From CAYSDH01 sp964429805 (GTDB lineage: Bacteria; Bacteroidota; Bacteroidia; Flavobacteriales_D; JABDKJ01), in the NCBI GenBank assembly GCA_964429805.1, contig CAYSDH010000036.1, forward strand, positions 1 to 30,964: DNA of 30,964 nt. Direction: 5' to 3'. Of the stretch, positions 23,275 through 30,964 are shown in pieces. The position numbers and the translations under genes were made by a program. The notes beneath the pieces were generated by a model. The model saw nothing but the letters and a program-made list of their open reading frames with translations, ran no database searches and had not been told where the DNA came from. The stretch's first letter is position 1. Each line of letters begins with the position of its first letter.

Positions 23275-24609
23275 TCAGGCTTCCTCTTTTTCTACAAAAC
23301 AAATACCCAATTCCTCAAGCTCATCGAGAATGGGGTTGTAAATCTCTGGTATTGTTGGCAAGTGCACGCCAGTCAGCGTCATTGCCCCAGTTAGAATATG
23401 CTTAACAGCAATAGCGATAGGTAATCCAACCGTTCGTGCCATTCCTGTATATATCTGGTCTTCACCAATCGAGATCATAGACGAACTGAGTTTTTTATTT
23501 TCACCTCCTTGCTTGTACTCAAAGTAGTGATACATGGCAATCATGTCCTTGTCATCTTCTTTGAGCTCCCATTTAGACTCCAGTAGTTTTTGAAGAATTT
23601 GCGCGGGTGTAGCATTCTCTAGACCAATGTTTACTGCATCAAATATCCCCACCCATTGGAGTTTTTTCATGATGTCACCTTCTGGATCCAAATCCAAGAA
23701 GTCGCATAGTTTTTTCTCTACAGTATCTGTTTCCTCATACCTCAAATAGGTATTGATGAAGTCTCTGTAGGTCATGTTGGCTGAGTCTTCTAGCGTATAT
23801 GTGTCATCAGTCATTCCTAACTGTACAAATACATTCCAGGCGGCAGAGTATCCTTTTCTGCGCAGTGTACCTCTATATAAAGAGGGGATGTTCTCAAGGC
23901 CATACACTTCTCTGTATCCCAATGAGTTTCTATTCGCATAGCCTTCAAAAGCCCCGTATCCTTCAATCTCAATTTCTTCTACTCTAGAGAACAAGCGATG
24001 ATATGGAATGAACTTGTAGTACCCATTTCTAATAAATTGCACAGCGCCACCCTGTCCAGCCAACACTACGTTACGCGGATTCCATGTGAATTTGTAATTC
24101 CATGGATTGTCATCAGACTCTGGGGCAATGAGCCCACCAGTAAATGACTTAAACACTGTCATCTCTCCATTTTGAGATTCGATGTGGTGTATGATTTTCA
24201 TGGCAGACATGTGGTCTATACCTGGATCGAGTCCCATTTCATTAAGCACCAACACACCGGCCTCTTTGGCCTGGGCATCAAACGATTTAATTTCATCTGT
24301 TACATACGAAGGAGTGATGATGTGCTTTTTTAACTCGATACAGTCTTTGACTACTTCGATATGAAATCGTGCTGGAAGCATAGAGATTACAATATCAGCC
24401 TCCATTAATTCTGCTCTTCGCGCATCTGGATTGAGGGCGTCAAAGGTCTTTGCTTTGCAATGCGGCAGACCACTGACTCGCTCTTGAGCTGCTTCGGCAT
24501 CTCTATCTGCTACGGTGATAGTCCAGTCGTGCTCTTCGCTTTTGTTGGCGAGATATTTAATAAGTGCACTGCTTGATCGGCCAGCTCCGATAATCAATAT
24601 ATTTTTCAT
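23275..24609 (-). CDS. Saccharopine dehydrogenase family protein
   Basis: The product of 444 aa has an N-terminal Rossmann domain (ILIIGAGRSSSALIKYLANK; VADRDAEAAQERV; ADIVISMLPARFH) and the C-terminal saccharopine dehydrogenase domain (NEMGLDPGIDHMSAMKIIHH; FKSFTGGLIAPESDDNPWNY; KFTWNPRNVVLAGQGGAVQF; IYTGMARTVGLPIAIAVKHI). This resembles the glutamate-forming saccharopine reductase (Lys9-type) architecture. The reaction would link saccharopine with aminoadipate semialdehyde and glutamate, in lysine degradation if the pathway exists here. No partner enzyme is adjacent, so saccharopine as substrate is family-based inference. It has its own candidate promoter, divergent from the dienoyl-CoA reductase gene. 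Confidence 0.87.
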   Translation of the reverse strand: MKNILIIGAGRSSSALIKYLANKSEEHDWTITVADRDAEAAQERVSGLPHCKAKTFDALNPDARRAELMEADIVISMLPARFHIEVVKDCIELKKHIITPSYVTDEIKSFDAQAKEAGVLVLNEMGLDPGIDHMSAMKIIHHIESQNGEMTVFKSFTGGLIAPESDDNPWNYKFTWNPRNVVLAGQGGAVQFIRNGYYKFIPYHRLFSRVEEIEIEGYGAFEGYANRNSLGYREVYGLENIPSLYRGTLRRKGYSAAWNVFVQLGMTDDTYTLEDSANMTYRDFINTYLRYEETDTVEKKLCDFLDLDPEGDIMKKLQWVGIFDAVNIGLENATPAQILQKLLESKWELKEDDKDMIAMYHYFEYKQGGENKKLSSSMISIGEDQIYTGMARTVGLPIAIAVKHILTGAMTLTGVHLPTIPEIYNPILDELEELGICFVEKEEA

Positions 24610-24617
24610 ACTAGATA

Positions 24618-24649
24618 CGAATGTACTTTAGGGTATAGGCTGCGTCAAT
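24618..24649 (-). promoter_or_regulatory. Candidate promoter of the saccharopine dehydrogenase gene
   Basis: On the minus strand ATTG (24649-24646), a 20-base spacer and TACATTCG (24625-24618) fit TTTG-(17-23)-TAnnTTTG with one mismatch in each box. The ATG at 24609 is 8 bases downstream. Confidence 0.4.
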
Positions 24650-24705
24650 ACTTCGGTCATTCCTTATTAACATATTAATCGTGACTAAAACCCCTTGTGA
24701 AGGTT

Positions 24706-24713
24706 TATATTCG
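24706..24713 (+). promoter_or_regulatory. Candidate -7 element for the dienoyl-CoA reductase gene
   Basis: TATATTCG is one base from TAnnTTTG and lies 4 bases before the ATG at 24718, implying a leaderless mRNA. The element would fall inside the coding region if GTG 24697 were the start, which argues for 24718. No clear -33 box is seen. Confidence 0.35.
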
Positions 24714-24717
24714 TCCT

Positions 24718-26721
24718 ATGTCGCATCCAAAATATCCGCATCTATTTGAGCCACTTGACTTAGGATTTACCACCTTAAAAAACCGTGTCATAATGGGCAG
24801 TATGCACACGGGACTAGAGGAAGAGAAAAATGGATTTGAGCGCATGGCCGCTTATTTCGCTGAGCGAGCTAAGGCAGAGGTTGGACTGATTGTGACAGGA
24901 GGCATCGCCCCAAATAGAGCTGGATGGGTCGCTCCATTTGGAGCAAAAATGACTTCTCAAAGAGATGTCAAAAAGCATAGATTAATTACCGAAGCGGTGC
25001 ATCAGCATGATGGAAAAATATGCATGCAGATACTTCACTCGGGCCGATATGGTTATCACCCTTTTAATGTAGCTCCCTCAAAAATAAAGTCACCCATAAC
25101 TCCCTTTACTCCAAAGGCGCTGAGTCAAAAAGGAATAGAAAACACCATCAAGGATTTTATCAATTCAGCAGACTTGGCGAAGCAAGCTGGTTATGATGGA
25201 GTTGAGATAATGGGCTCAGAAGGATATCTGATTAACCAGTTTATAGTCTCTCGGACAAATAAGCGCACTGATGAGTGGGGCGGCACTTTTGAGAATAGAA
25301 TAAAACTCGCGCTCAAGATTGTAAGTGGCGTAAGAGAAAAAGTGGGAGAGAAATTCATCATCATCTATCGACTGAGCATGCTCGACTTAGTTGATGACGG
25401 AAACTCATGGGAAGAAGTTGTCCTCTTGGCCAAAGAGATTGAAAAAGCGGGGGCTACAATCATCAATACAGGCATAGGCTGGCATGAAGCCCGCATTCCA
25501 ACTATTGCCACAATGGTGCCGCGGGCAGGGTTTGCCTGGGTGACAAAAAAAATGATGGGTGAGGTTAGCATTCCACTGGTCACTACTAACAGAATCAATG
25601 GCCCAGAAACGGCCGAAAAAGTGCTGTCAGAAGGTTGCGCTGATTTGATTTCCATGGCCAGACCATTTCTTGCCGATCCTGAGTTGATGCTTAAGTCGAG
25701 AGATGGTAATGAGAACGAGATAAACACCTGCATTGCCTGTAATCAGGCTTGTTTAGATCATGTTTTTGAGAATAAAACGGCATCATGCTTGGTCAACCCG
25801 AGAGCCTGTCATGAGACATTGATGACTTCGACTCCTGCTGCATCTGCAAAAAACATAGCCGTTGTTGGTGCCGGGCCAGCGGGTTTGACTTTTGCCATTC
25901 ACGCGGCAGAGCGCGGACACAAGATCACCTTGTTTGAGAAAAACGACCGTATTGGTGGACAGTTTGACTTGGCTCAGCGCATTCCTGGCAAAGAAGAGTT
26001 TAAAGAGACCTTGAGGTACTTTAACACCATGCTCATCAAGCATGATGTGGATGTTAGACTTCACACCGCATTTGAGCAAAACATGATTGAGGACTATGAC
26101 GAAGTTGTCTTTTCAACTGGAGTAAGTCCACGGTCACCTAAAATTGAAGGGCTTGATCACGCCTCTGTCTTGTCATACCCAGATGCTATAATGCACCCAG
26201 AGAAGATAGGAGAGAAGGTGGCCATTATTGGGGCAGGTGGTATTGGTTTTGACACGGCCACCATGATTAGTCAGCTCGATGCCGATGAAGACTACTTTAA
26301 GTTTTGGGGAATTGATAAAGACATAACTGAACGAGGCGGCATGATGAGTCCATCTCATGCTCCAAGTCCCCGTCAGATTACAGTGCTCAAACGCTCTCCT
26401 GGAAAAGCAGGGAAAAACATGGGTAAGACCACTGGTTGGGCGCACCGCGCAGGCTTAAAGAAACACGGGGTAACTTTTCTCTCTAGTGTCACCTATCAAA
26501 AAATTGATGATGAGGGCATACACTTTGAGCGCAAAGGGGTATTAGAAGTATTAGAAGTAGATAGTATAATAGTGTGCGCTGGCCAAGTAAGCAACAGGAC
26601 ACTTTATGACCTAGTACAAGGCAAAGACAACTGTCACTTAATAGGTGGTGCGCATGAAGCTAAGGGGATAGACGCTAAAAGAGCAATTGCCCAAGCGTAT
26701 GCGCTGGCACTGAAAATTTGA
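24718..26721 (+). CDS. fadH: 2,4-dienoyl-CoA reductase (NADPH)-like flavoprotein
   Basis: The start at 24718 gives MSHPKYPHLFEPLDLGFTTL and 667 aa, close to E. coli FadH. Domains: an Old-Yellow-Enzyme TIM barrel with FMN (residues 1-335; ILHSGRYGYHPF; WGGTFENRIKLAL; ISMARPFLADPEL), a 4Fe-4S site with Cys338, Cys341, Cys345 and Cys357 (CIACNQACLDH...CLVNPRA), an FAD-binding Rossmann fold (VVGAGPAGLTFAIHAAERGH near 380-400) and an NADPH-binding fold (VAIIGAGGIGFDTA). It would reduce 2,4-dienoyl-CoA in the beta-oxidation of unsaturated fatty acids. Related flavoproteins (enoate and trimethylamine dehydrogenase type) share the layout, so the substrate is probable rather than certain. It converges on the PUR gene with 14 bases between stops. 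Confidence 0.88.
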   Translation: MSHPKYPHLFEPLDLGFTTLKNRVIMGSMHTGLEEEKNGFERMAAYFAERAKAEVGLIVTGGIAPNRAGWVAPFGAKMTSQRDVKKHRLITEAVHQHDGKICMQILHSGRYGYHPFNVAPSKIKSPITPFTPKALSQKGIENTIKDFINSADLAKQAGYDGVEIMGSEGYLINQFIVSRTNKRTDEWGGTFENRIKLALKIVSGVREKVGEKFIIIYRLSMLDLVDDGNSWEEVVLLAKEIEKAGATIINTGIGWHEARIPTIATMVPRAGFAWVTKKMMGEVSIPLVTTNRINGPETAEKVLSEGCADLISMARPFLADPELMLKSRDGNENEINTCIACNQACLDHVFENKTASCLVNPRACHETLMTSTPAASAKNIAVVGAGPAGLTFAIHAAERGHKITLFEKNDRIGGQFDLAQRIPGKEEFKETLRYFNTMLIKHDVDVRLHTAFEQNMIEDYDEVVFSTGVSPRSPKIEGLDHASVLSYPDAIMHPEKIGEKVAIIGAGGIGFDTATMISQLDADEDYFKFWGIDKDITERGGMMSPSHAPSPRQITVLKRSPGKAGKNMGKTTGWAHRAGLKKHGVTFLSSVTYQKIDDEGIHFERKGVLEVLEVDSIIVCAGQVSNRTLYDLVQGKDNCHLIGGAHEAKGIDAKRAIAQAYALALKI

Positions 26722-26735
26722 GCTGCTCAACAGTA

Positions 26736-27089
26736 TCAATCTCCTACATCGTCAAAGTTCACGTCAATGAATTCTTCTTCATTAACGTTGTCTTTTTCCG
26801 ACCGATTATCAATAAATCGAGAGTCTGTTTCTTTCAGATTATCAATCTTACCCAAAGCATCGTCTAGTCCGTCAGTAAACTTGTCGAAATCCTCTTTGTA
26901 CAAGAATATTTTATGCTTTTCATAAAATGAATCCCCGTCATCCTTGATTCGCTTTTTACTTTCAGTAATAGTCAAATATAAATCGTTGCCTCGTGTAGAT
27001 TTGACATCAAAGAAATAAGTCCGTTTTCCGGCCCTTACTACCTTCGAATATATTTCATCCTTCTCGTAATTGTCGTGTCCTCCCTCCAT
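26736..27089 (-). CDS. PUR family nucleic-acid-binding protein (DUF3276)
   Basis: The product of 117 aa shows the PUR repeat fold of the DUF3276 family: EIYSKVVRAGKRTYFFDVKS, RGNDLYLTITESKKR, HKIFLYKEDFDKFTDGLDDA, then an acidic tail (EEEFIDVNFDDVGD). Relatives bind single-stranded DNA or RNA and resemble eukaryotic Pur-alpha. Its cellular target here is unknown. It lies 83 bases downstream of the ABC exporter on the same strand; the AT-rich gap contains TATATTTA, a possible own -7 element. Confidence 0.88.
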   Translation of the reverse strand: MEGGHDNYEKDEIYSKVVRAGKRTYFFDVKSTRGNDLYLTITESKKRIKDDGDSFYEKHKIFLYKEDFDKFTDGLDDALGKIDNLKETDSRFIDNRSEKDNVNEEEFIDVNFDDVGD

Positions 27090-27172
27090 TCCGTTCAGCT
27101 TTAGGTTACTTATAAAAAGATGGTTAGCTGGGGTTAAATATATAAGAAAATTAAAATGAAACGTCCTTGTAG

Positions 27173-29050
27173 TTAATTATTTACACGCATTTCAAGCGAC
27201 TGCTTTTCGTGCATAGAACGGTAGAAACCCACTCTAGATAACAGCTCTTCGTGGGTTCCCATATCTGCAATACGGCCATTATCGAGAACCATTATTTTCT
27301 TTGCTCTCGCCACCGTGCTTACTCGATGAGAAACTAAAATAGTGGTCACATTTTCCATCACCGTATCGAGGCCTCTAAGTATAGATTCTTCTGTCTCGGT
27401 ATCAACCGCAGAGAGGCTGTCATCAAAAATCAACACCTTAGGATGTCTGATAATTGCTCTGGCAATAGATACCCGCTGTTTTTGACCTCCAGAAAGCGAT
27501 ATACCCCATTCTCCAAGCACTGTATCATACTTGTCTGGAAATGCCATAATATTCTCTTTTACTTGCGCTAGAGAGGCGGCTTTGTCTATCTCGTCTAGAT
27601 TAGCCTCGCTTTCTTTTCCAAATGCGATGTTGTTTTTGATTGTATCAGAAAACAAGAACACATCTTGAGGCACATAACCTATGGTTCCTCTCAATGCTGA
27701 CAAATCAAACGACTTGATGTCTTTATTATCAAAGGCTATGCTGCCCTCATCTGGGTCATACTGTCTGGTCAGAAGCTCCACAATGGTTGACTTACCTGAG
27801 CCCGTTCGCCCAAAAAGGGCAAAACTCTCTCCTGGGTTTACCTCAAACGAAATGGATGTAAGCGCCTCGGTGCCTGACTCCTTGTATGTGAAGCTGACAT
27901 CATTAAAAGTGATTCGGCCCTCAAAATTGTCGATAGGCTGAGTTCCACTATTAATTTCTGGTTCCAATTGCAAAAACTCATTGATTCGAGCTTGAGAAGC
28001 CGATGCACGCTGCACAAGTGAGGTCACCCAGCCAATAGATGCGAATGGCCAAGTCAACATGTTTACATAAATAACAAAGGCCACCATGTCGCCAATTGTC
28101 AGGCCATCTTCTCCGCGTATCACCATCGTGCCACCCACATAAATAGATAGAAGCGTACTCGCGCCTATGAGCAGAATGATGGTTGGCATGAAAAGCGCAT
28201 TCACCTTTACTAGAGAAAGCTGCTTTTCTTTATACAACTCAGTCTCTTTGGCAAACATATCGGCAAATCCATCGAGTCGACAGTAAGCTTTTAAGACGCG
28301 TATACCCGAAAAGGCCTCTTGCACAAATGTGCTTAAGTTAGATTGTTGCTCTTGCACAAGTTCGCTGCGCTTATTCATAATAGAACTCACCACATAAATA
28401 AGCACTGACATGATGGGCAGCGGTGCCAATGAGACAAGAGTCAGTTTTGGTGAAATCTGAATCATCGCCCAAATAGCCATGACAGAGAGCACAATCAAAT
28501 TGATGGTATACATCACAGCCGGACCAAAGTACATGCGCACTTTACCCACGTCTTCAGAGATGCGGTTCATCAGGTCGCCAGTATTGTTCTTCTTATAAAA
28601 CGACCTGCTCAGTGCTTGATACTGATCGTAGATTTCATTTTTAAGGTCATACTCGATGTAGCGCGACATAACAATGATGGTCTGTCGGGTCATAAACAAA
28701 AACAGTCCTTTAATAAGCGCGATAACGATGTAGAGCACACAGAGAAGAATACCCGTCTTAATGGCCAGCTTGGTCAGTTCTGATAAGCTACTCACGCTGT
28801 GCTCTGTATCCATGCCTAGCCATGACAGCACCATTGACAGACCTTCTGGCTCGGAGATGACCTTTGTCTGTTCAGAATCTCTAAACTCAGGAATACTGCG
28901 GCCTATTGACTCGAGATGGTCCACGGCCTCCTTTACAATAATGGGGTGGGTGATGTTAAAGAGATTTGTGACCACGATAAACAACATACCGAGCAAGAGT
29001 TTGCCTCGATATTTATAGAAAAATTTATTGAGATAAAGTAAGTTTCTCAT
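27173..29050 (-). CDS. ABC exporter (fused membrane and ATPase domains), Walker B Asp variant
   Basis: This is a half-transporter of 625 aa. An N-terminal six-helix exporter domain (about residues 1-350) carries a long extracytoplasmic insertion after helix 1 (about residues 40-85). The ATPase domain follows: Walker A GRTGSGKST (414-422), Q-loop YVPQDVFLFSD, signature LSGGQKQR (near 518), Walker B VLIFDDSLSAVD (near 536) and H-loop LVSHRVST. The residue after the Walker B Asp is Asp, not the catalytic Glu. That is the hallmark of the degenerate site in heterodimeric exporters of the YheI/BmrC kind, yet no partner gene is adjacent. Cargo (lipid, drug or peptide) cannot be predicted. It is divergent from leucine dehydrogenase, and the 90-base gap holds candidate promoters for both. 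Confidence 0.92.
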   Translation of the reverse strand: MRNLLYLNKFFYKYRGKLLLGMLFIVVTNLFNITHPIIVKEAVDHLESIGRSIPEFRDSEQTKVISEPEGLSMVLSWLGMDTEHSVSSLSELTKLAIKTGILLCVLYIVIALIKGLFLFMTRQTIIVMSRYIEYDLKNEIYDQYQALSRSFYKKNNTGDLMNRISEDVGKVRMYFGPAVMYTINLIVLSVMAIWAMIQISPKLTLVSLAPLPIMSVLIYVVSSIMNKRSELVQEQQSNLSTFVQEAFSGIRVLKAYCRLDGFADMFAKETELYKEKQLSLVKVNALFMPTIILLIGASTLLSIYVGGTMVIRGEDGLTIGDMVAFVIYVNMLTWPFASIGWVTSLVQRASASQARINEFLQLEPEINSGTQPIDNFEGRITFNDVSFTYKESGTEALTSISFEVNPGESFALFGRTGSGKSTIVELLTRQYDPDEGSIAFDNKDIKSFDLSALRGTIGYVPQDVFLFSDTIKNNIAFGKESEANLDEIDKAASLAQVKENIMAFPDKYDTVLGEWGISLSGGQKQRVSIARAIIRHPKVLIFDDSLSAVDTETEESILRGLDTVMENVTTILVSHRVSTVARAKKIMVLDNGRIADMGTHEELLSRVGFYRSMHEKQSLEMRVNN

Positions 29051-29060
29051 TGATTAATGC

Positions 29061-29092
29061 TGTGGTCAGCACGCCATATTTACTTAATTTTG
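29061..29092 (+). promoter_or_regulatory. Candidate promoter of leucine dehydrogenase
   Basis: TGTG (29061-29064), a 20-base spacer and TAATTTTG (29085-29092, exact TAnnTTTG) lie 48 bases before the ATG. The element overlaps the divergent promoter of the ABC exporter. Confidence 0.45.
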
Positions 29093-29106
29093 GGCCTTCT
29101 TTGAAA
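29075..29106 (-). promoter_or_regulatory. Candidate promoter of the ABC exporter
   Basis: On the minus strand TTTC (29106-29103), a 20-base spacer and TAAATATG (29082-29075) fit the Bacteroidota consensus with one mismatch per box. The ATG at 29050 is 24 bases downstream. Confidence 0.38.
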
Positions 29107-29140
29107 TAGACGACAAAACTAATCGAAAAGTACATCAAGC

Positions 29141-30244
29141 ATGATAGAGGCATCAGTAAAGTATGATAAAAAAGAGCTAGGAGTTCTATCAAGTATGGCC
29201 GACATGGACCATGAGCAGTTATTGTTTTGCAATGACAAAGCGACTGGACTGAAAGCCATCATTGCAGTGCACAACACGGTGCTAGGGCCAAGTTTAGGAG
29301 GCACGCGTATGTGGTCTTATGCCTCTGAGGCTGACGCGTTGCAAGATGTGTTGAGACTCTCTAGAGGAATGACATACAAGTCGGCTATTTCAGGCATCAA
29401 CCTCGGAGGAGGAAAGGCCGTTATCATAGGAAATGCTAGAACAGACAAAAGTGAAGCCCTCTTTAGAAGGTTTGGTAAATTTGTAGAAAGCCTCAATGGT
29501 AAGTATATCACCGCTGAAGATGTAGGGATAAACCCCAAAGACATTTCATACATGGCCATGGAGACTGATTACGTGGCCGGTTTGCCAAAGGCTCAAGGTG
29601 GAAGTGGAGATCCCTCTCCAGTAACCGCTTTTGGTGTGTACATGGGCATGAAAGGTGCCGCGAAATTTGCTTATGGAAGCGAATCTCTCGAAGGACGAAA
29701 AATTGCCGTGCAAGGTGTTGGCCATGTTGGTAGTTACTTGGTAGACAGCCTAGTGAAGGAAGGTGCCAAAGTGGTCATTACTGACATACATGAAGAACTC
29801 ATTAACGCGGTGACTACCAAGCACTCACAAGTAGAGGTTGTCTCAGTAGATGACATCTATGACGTGGAGATGGATATCTACGCGCCATGTGCACTAGGTG
29901 CCACTGTAAATGACGACACGCTTAATAGGCTGAAGTGCTCAGTAATCTGTGGTGCCGCTAATAACCAGTTAGAGAACGAACAGACGCACGGTAAGGCGCT
30001 ACTTGATAAAGGAGTGGTCTATGCGCCAGACTTTTTGGTCAATGCTGGTGGCGTAATGAATTGTTACGCAGAAGTAGCTGGTCATGCACAAGACTGGGCA
30101 ATGGCCGAAACAGAAAATATTTATCATACTACAATCGCCATTTTAGAACACTCAAGGAGTAAAGGGATTCCTGTTCAAGAAGCTGCAATTGCCATGGCAA
30201 AAGATAGAATCAATAAAATAGGACAGGTCAAACTGCCGCTTTAG
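29141..30244 (+). CDS. Leucine dehydrogenase (Glu/Leu/Phe/Val dehydrogenase family)
   Basis: The product of 367 aa has the usual leucine/valine dehydrogenase length. The N-terminal catalytic domain contains GPSLGGTRMWSY, GMTYKSAISGINLGGGKAVI with Lys80 and Lys92 (equivalent to substrate and catalytic lysines 68 and 80 of Bacillus leucine dehydrogenase) and TAEDVGINPKDI. The NAD-binding domain contains GRKIAVQGVGHVGSYLVDSL and PCALGATVND. It reversibly deaminates branched-chain amino acids to 2-oxo acids, supplying branched-chain acyl starters for iso-fatty acids or catabolism. The exact substrate preference is not visible. It is followed after 16 bases by nusB. Confidence 0.92.
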   Translation: MIEASVKYDKKELGVLSSMADMDHEQLLFCNDKATGLKAIIAVHNTVLGPSLGGTRMWSYASEADALQDVLRLSRGMTYKSAISGINLGGGKAVIIGNARTDKSEALFRRFGKFVESLNGKYITAEDVGINPKDISYMAMETDYVAGLPKAQGGSGDPSPVTAFGVYMGMKGAAKFAYGSESLEGRKIAVQGVGHVGSYLVDSLVKEGAKVVITDIHEELINAVTTKHSQVEVVSVDDIYDVEMDIYAPCALGATVNDDTLNRLKCSVICGAANNQLENEQTHGKALLDKGVVYAPDFLVNAGGVMNCYAEVAGHAQDWAMAETENIYHTTIAILEHSRSKGIPVQEAAIAMAKDRINKIGQVKLPL

Positions 30245-30260
30245 ACACACAAAAAAACAC

Positions 30261-30964
30261 ATGTTAAACAGGAGACATCTCCGCATTAAAGTGCTTCATT
30301 CACTTTACGCCTTTTATCAATCTGAAGAACAAAACCTACCCAAGACTGAGAAGCAACTCTTGGTCAGTGTAGACAAGTTCTATGAGATGTACATTCATCT
30401 CTTGTCCATCATACAGCGCTTGCACGGCATGCGCGTAGAAAAAATAGAGCAGCGAAAGGCACGTATCATGGCCACCGAAGAGGACAAAAGTCCGAGCACG
30501 CGCTTTATTGACAATCCTATTCTCACTGAGCTCGTGGAAAACGTGCACCTCAATAAAGCGATTGAGAAGTATAAGATAGTCTGGGATGATAACCGTCTAG
30601 ATATAATCAGAGAGCTTAATCAGCGTATTCTGCGCAACGAAGATTACATCAACTACATGGCTGCCGAAGAGGTCACTGACGCTGACCACATGAAGGTAAT
30701 CGTACAGATATTTAAAAAGTGCGTGGCTAATAACGACTTGGTAGAGCACTACCTTGATGAGATGAGCATACTCTGGGCTGATGATTTAGACTTGGCTGCC
30801 GGTATGTGCATCAAGACCATCAAAGGCTTTGCAACTGTGGAAACAAAAGGTCATGGAAAACTACTCGGACTCTTTAAAGAAGAGAAGGAAGAGAGAGATT
30901 TCATAAAAGACCTGTTTAGACAGACCATTCTGCAGGATGAAGAGAATGAGAAGCTCATTGATGA
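30261..30964 (+). CDS. nusB: Transcription antitermination protein NusB, 3' end outside window
   Basis: The ATG at 30261 begins MLNRRHLRIKVLHSLYAFYQ, the characteristic NusB N-terminus of Bacteroidota, and the frame stays open to the window end (234 codons). The first ~150 residues are a helical extension typical for the phylum (E. coli NusB is only 139 aa). The NusB fold then continues with EEVTDADHMKVIVQIFKKCV, LVEHYLDEMSILWADDLDLA and IKTIKGFATV. NusB acts with NusE(S10) and NusA in rRNA antitermination. The missing part should be the last helices. Confidence 0.9.
   Translation, partial: MLNRRHLRIKVLHSLYAFYQSEEQNLPKTEKQLLVSVDKFYEMYIHLLSIIQRLHGMRVEKIEQRKARIMATEEDKSPSTRFIDNPILTELVENVHLNKAIEKYKIVWDDNRLDIIRELNQRILRNEDYINYMAAEEVTDADHMKVIVQIFKKCVANNDLVEHYLDEMSILWADDLDLAAGMCIKTIKGFATVETKGHGKLLGLFKEEKEERDFIKDLFRQTILQDEENEKLID

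Noticed and set aside
25365..25733. 122-codon minus-strand frame inside the dienoyl-CoA reductase gene
   Set aside because: It overlaps conserved TIM-barrel coding sequence and has no recognisable features.

Overview
The window looks like a piece of a Bacteroidota genome, most likely a marine Flavobacteriales (Cryomorphaceae/Crocinitomicaceae-like) member. The evidence is two large secreted proteins with type IX secretion (T9SS) C-terminal sorting domains, many genes from Bacteroidota-typical families (DUF4294, DUF4295, DUF3276/PUR, an extended NusB, leucine dehydrogenase), weak Shine-Dalgarno sites, and short TAnnTTTG/TAnnTTCG promoter elements close to starts. The sequence is a draft: a run of 10 N lies inside a lipid kinase gene. 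No tRNA, rRNA, CRISPR array, integrase or insertion sequence was seen.

Layout. (1) 1-7434: two adjacent giant T9SS cargo proteins. The first is cut by the window start and built from Cys-rich and 245-residue modules. The second carries lamin-tail, Calx-beta and the same 245-residue module, and a strong terminator follows it. (2) 7435-8643: two small genes, a membrane hypothetical and DUF2200, separated by nested inverted repeats. (3) 8651-11373, minus strand: an LtaS-like sulfatase-fold membrane transferase coupled to a diacylglycerol-kinase-family enzyme. (4) 11469-19042, plus strand: biotin carboxylase, DUF4294, family 2 glycosyltransferase, BNR-repeat secreted protein, MenD and a GSCFA protein, packed almost without gaps. 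(5) 19045-20214, minus strand: DUF4112 and a small lipoprotein. (6) 20308-23274: cinA, then rpmB-rpmG-DUF4295, a terminator, and ftsY. (7) 23275-24609, minus: a saccharopine-dehydrogenase-family enzyme. (8) 24718-26721: 2,4-dienoyl-CoA reductase-like flavoprotein. (9) 26736-29050, minus: PUR-type nucleic-acid-binding protein and an ABC exporter whose Walker B carries Asp in place of the catalytic Glu. (10) 29141 to the end: leucine dehydrogenase and nusB, cut by the window end.

Much of the window is housekeeping (translation, protein targeting, menaquinone, amino acid and fatty acid metabolism). The parts that deserve attention are the modular T9SS pair, the LtaS-like/DgkB-like couple (phosphoglycerol-type head-group transfer releases diacylglycerol, which a DgkB-type kinase could recycle), the degenerate-site ABC exporter with no partner beside it, and a recurrent TAnnTTCG element before several promoter-proximal genes. 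I did not find a clearly unprecedented multi-gene system.
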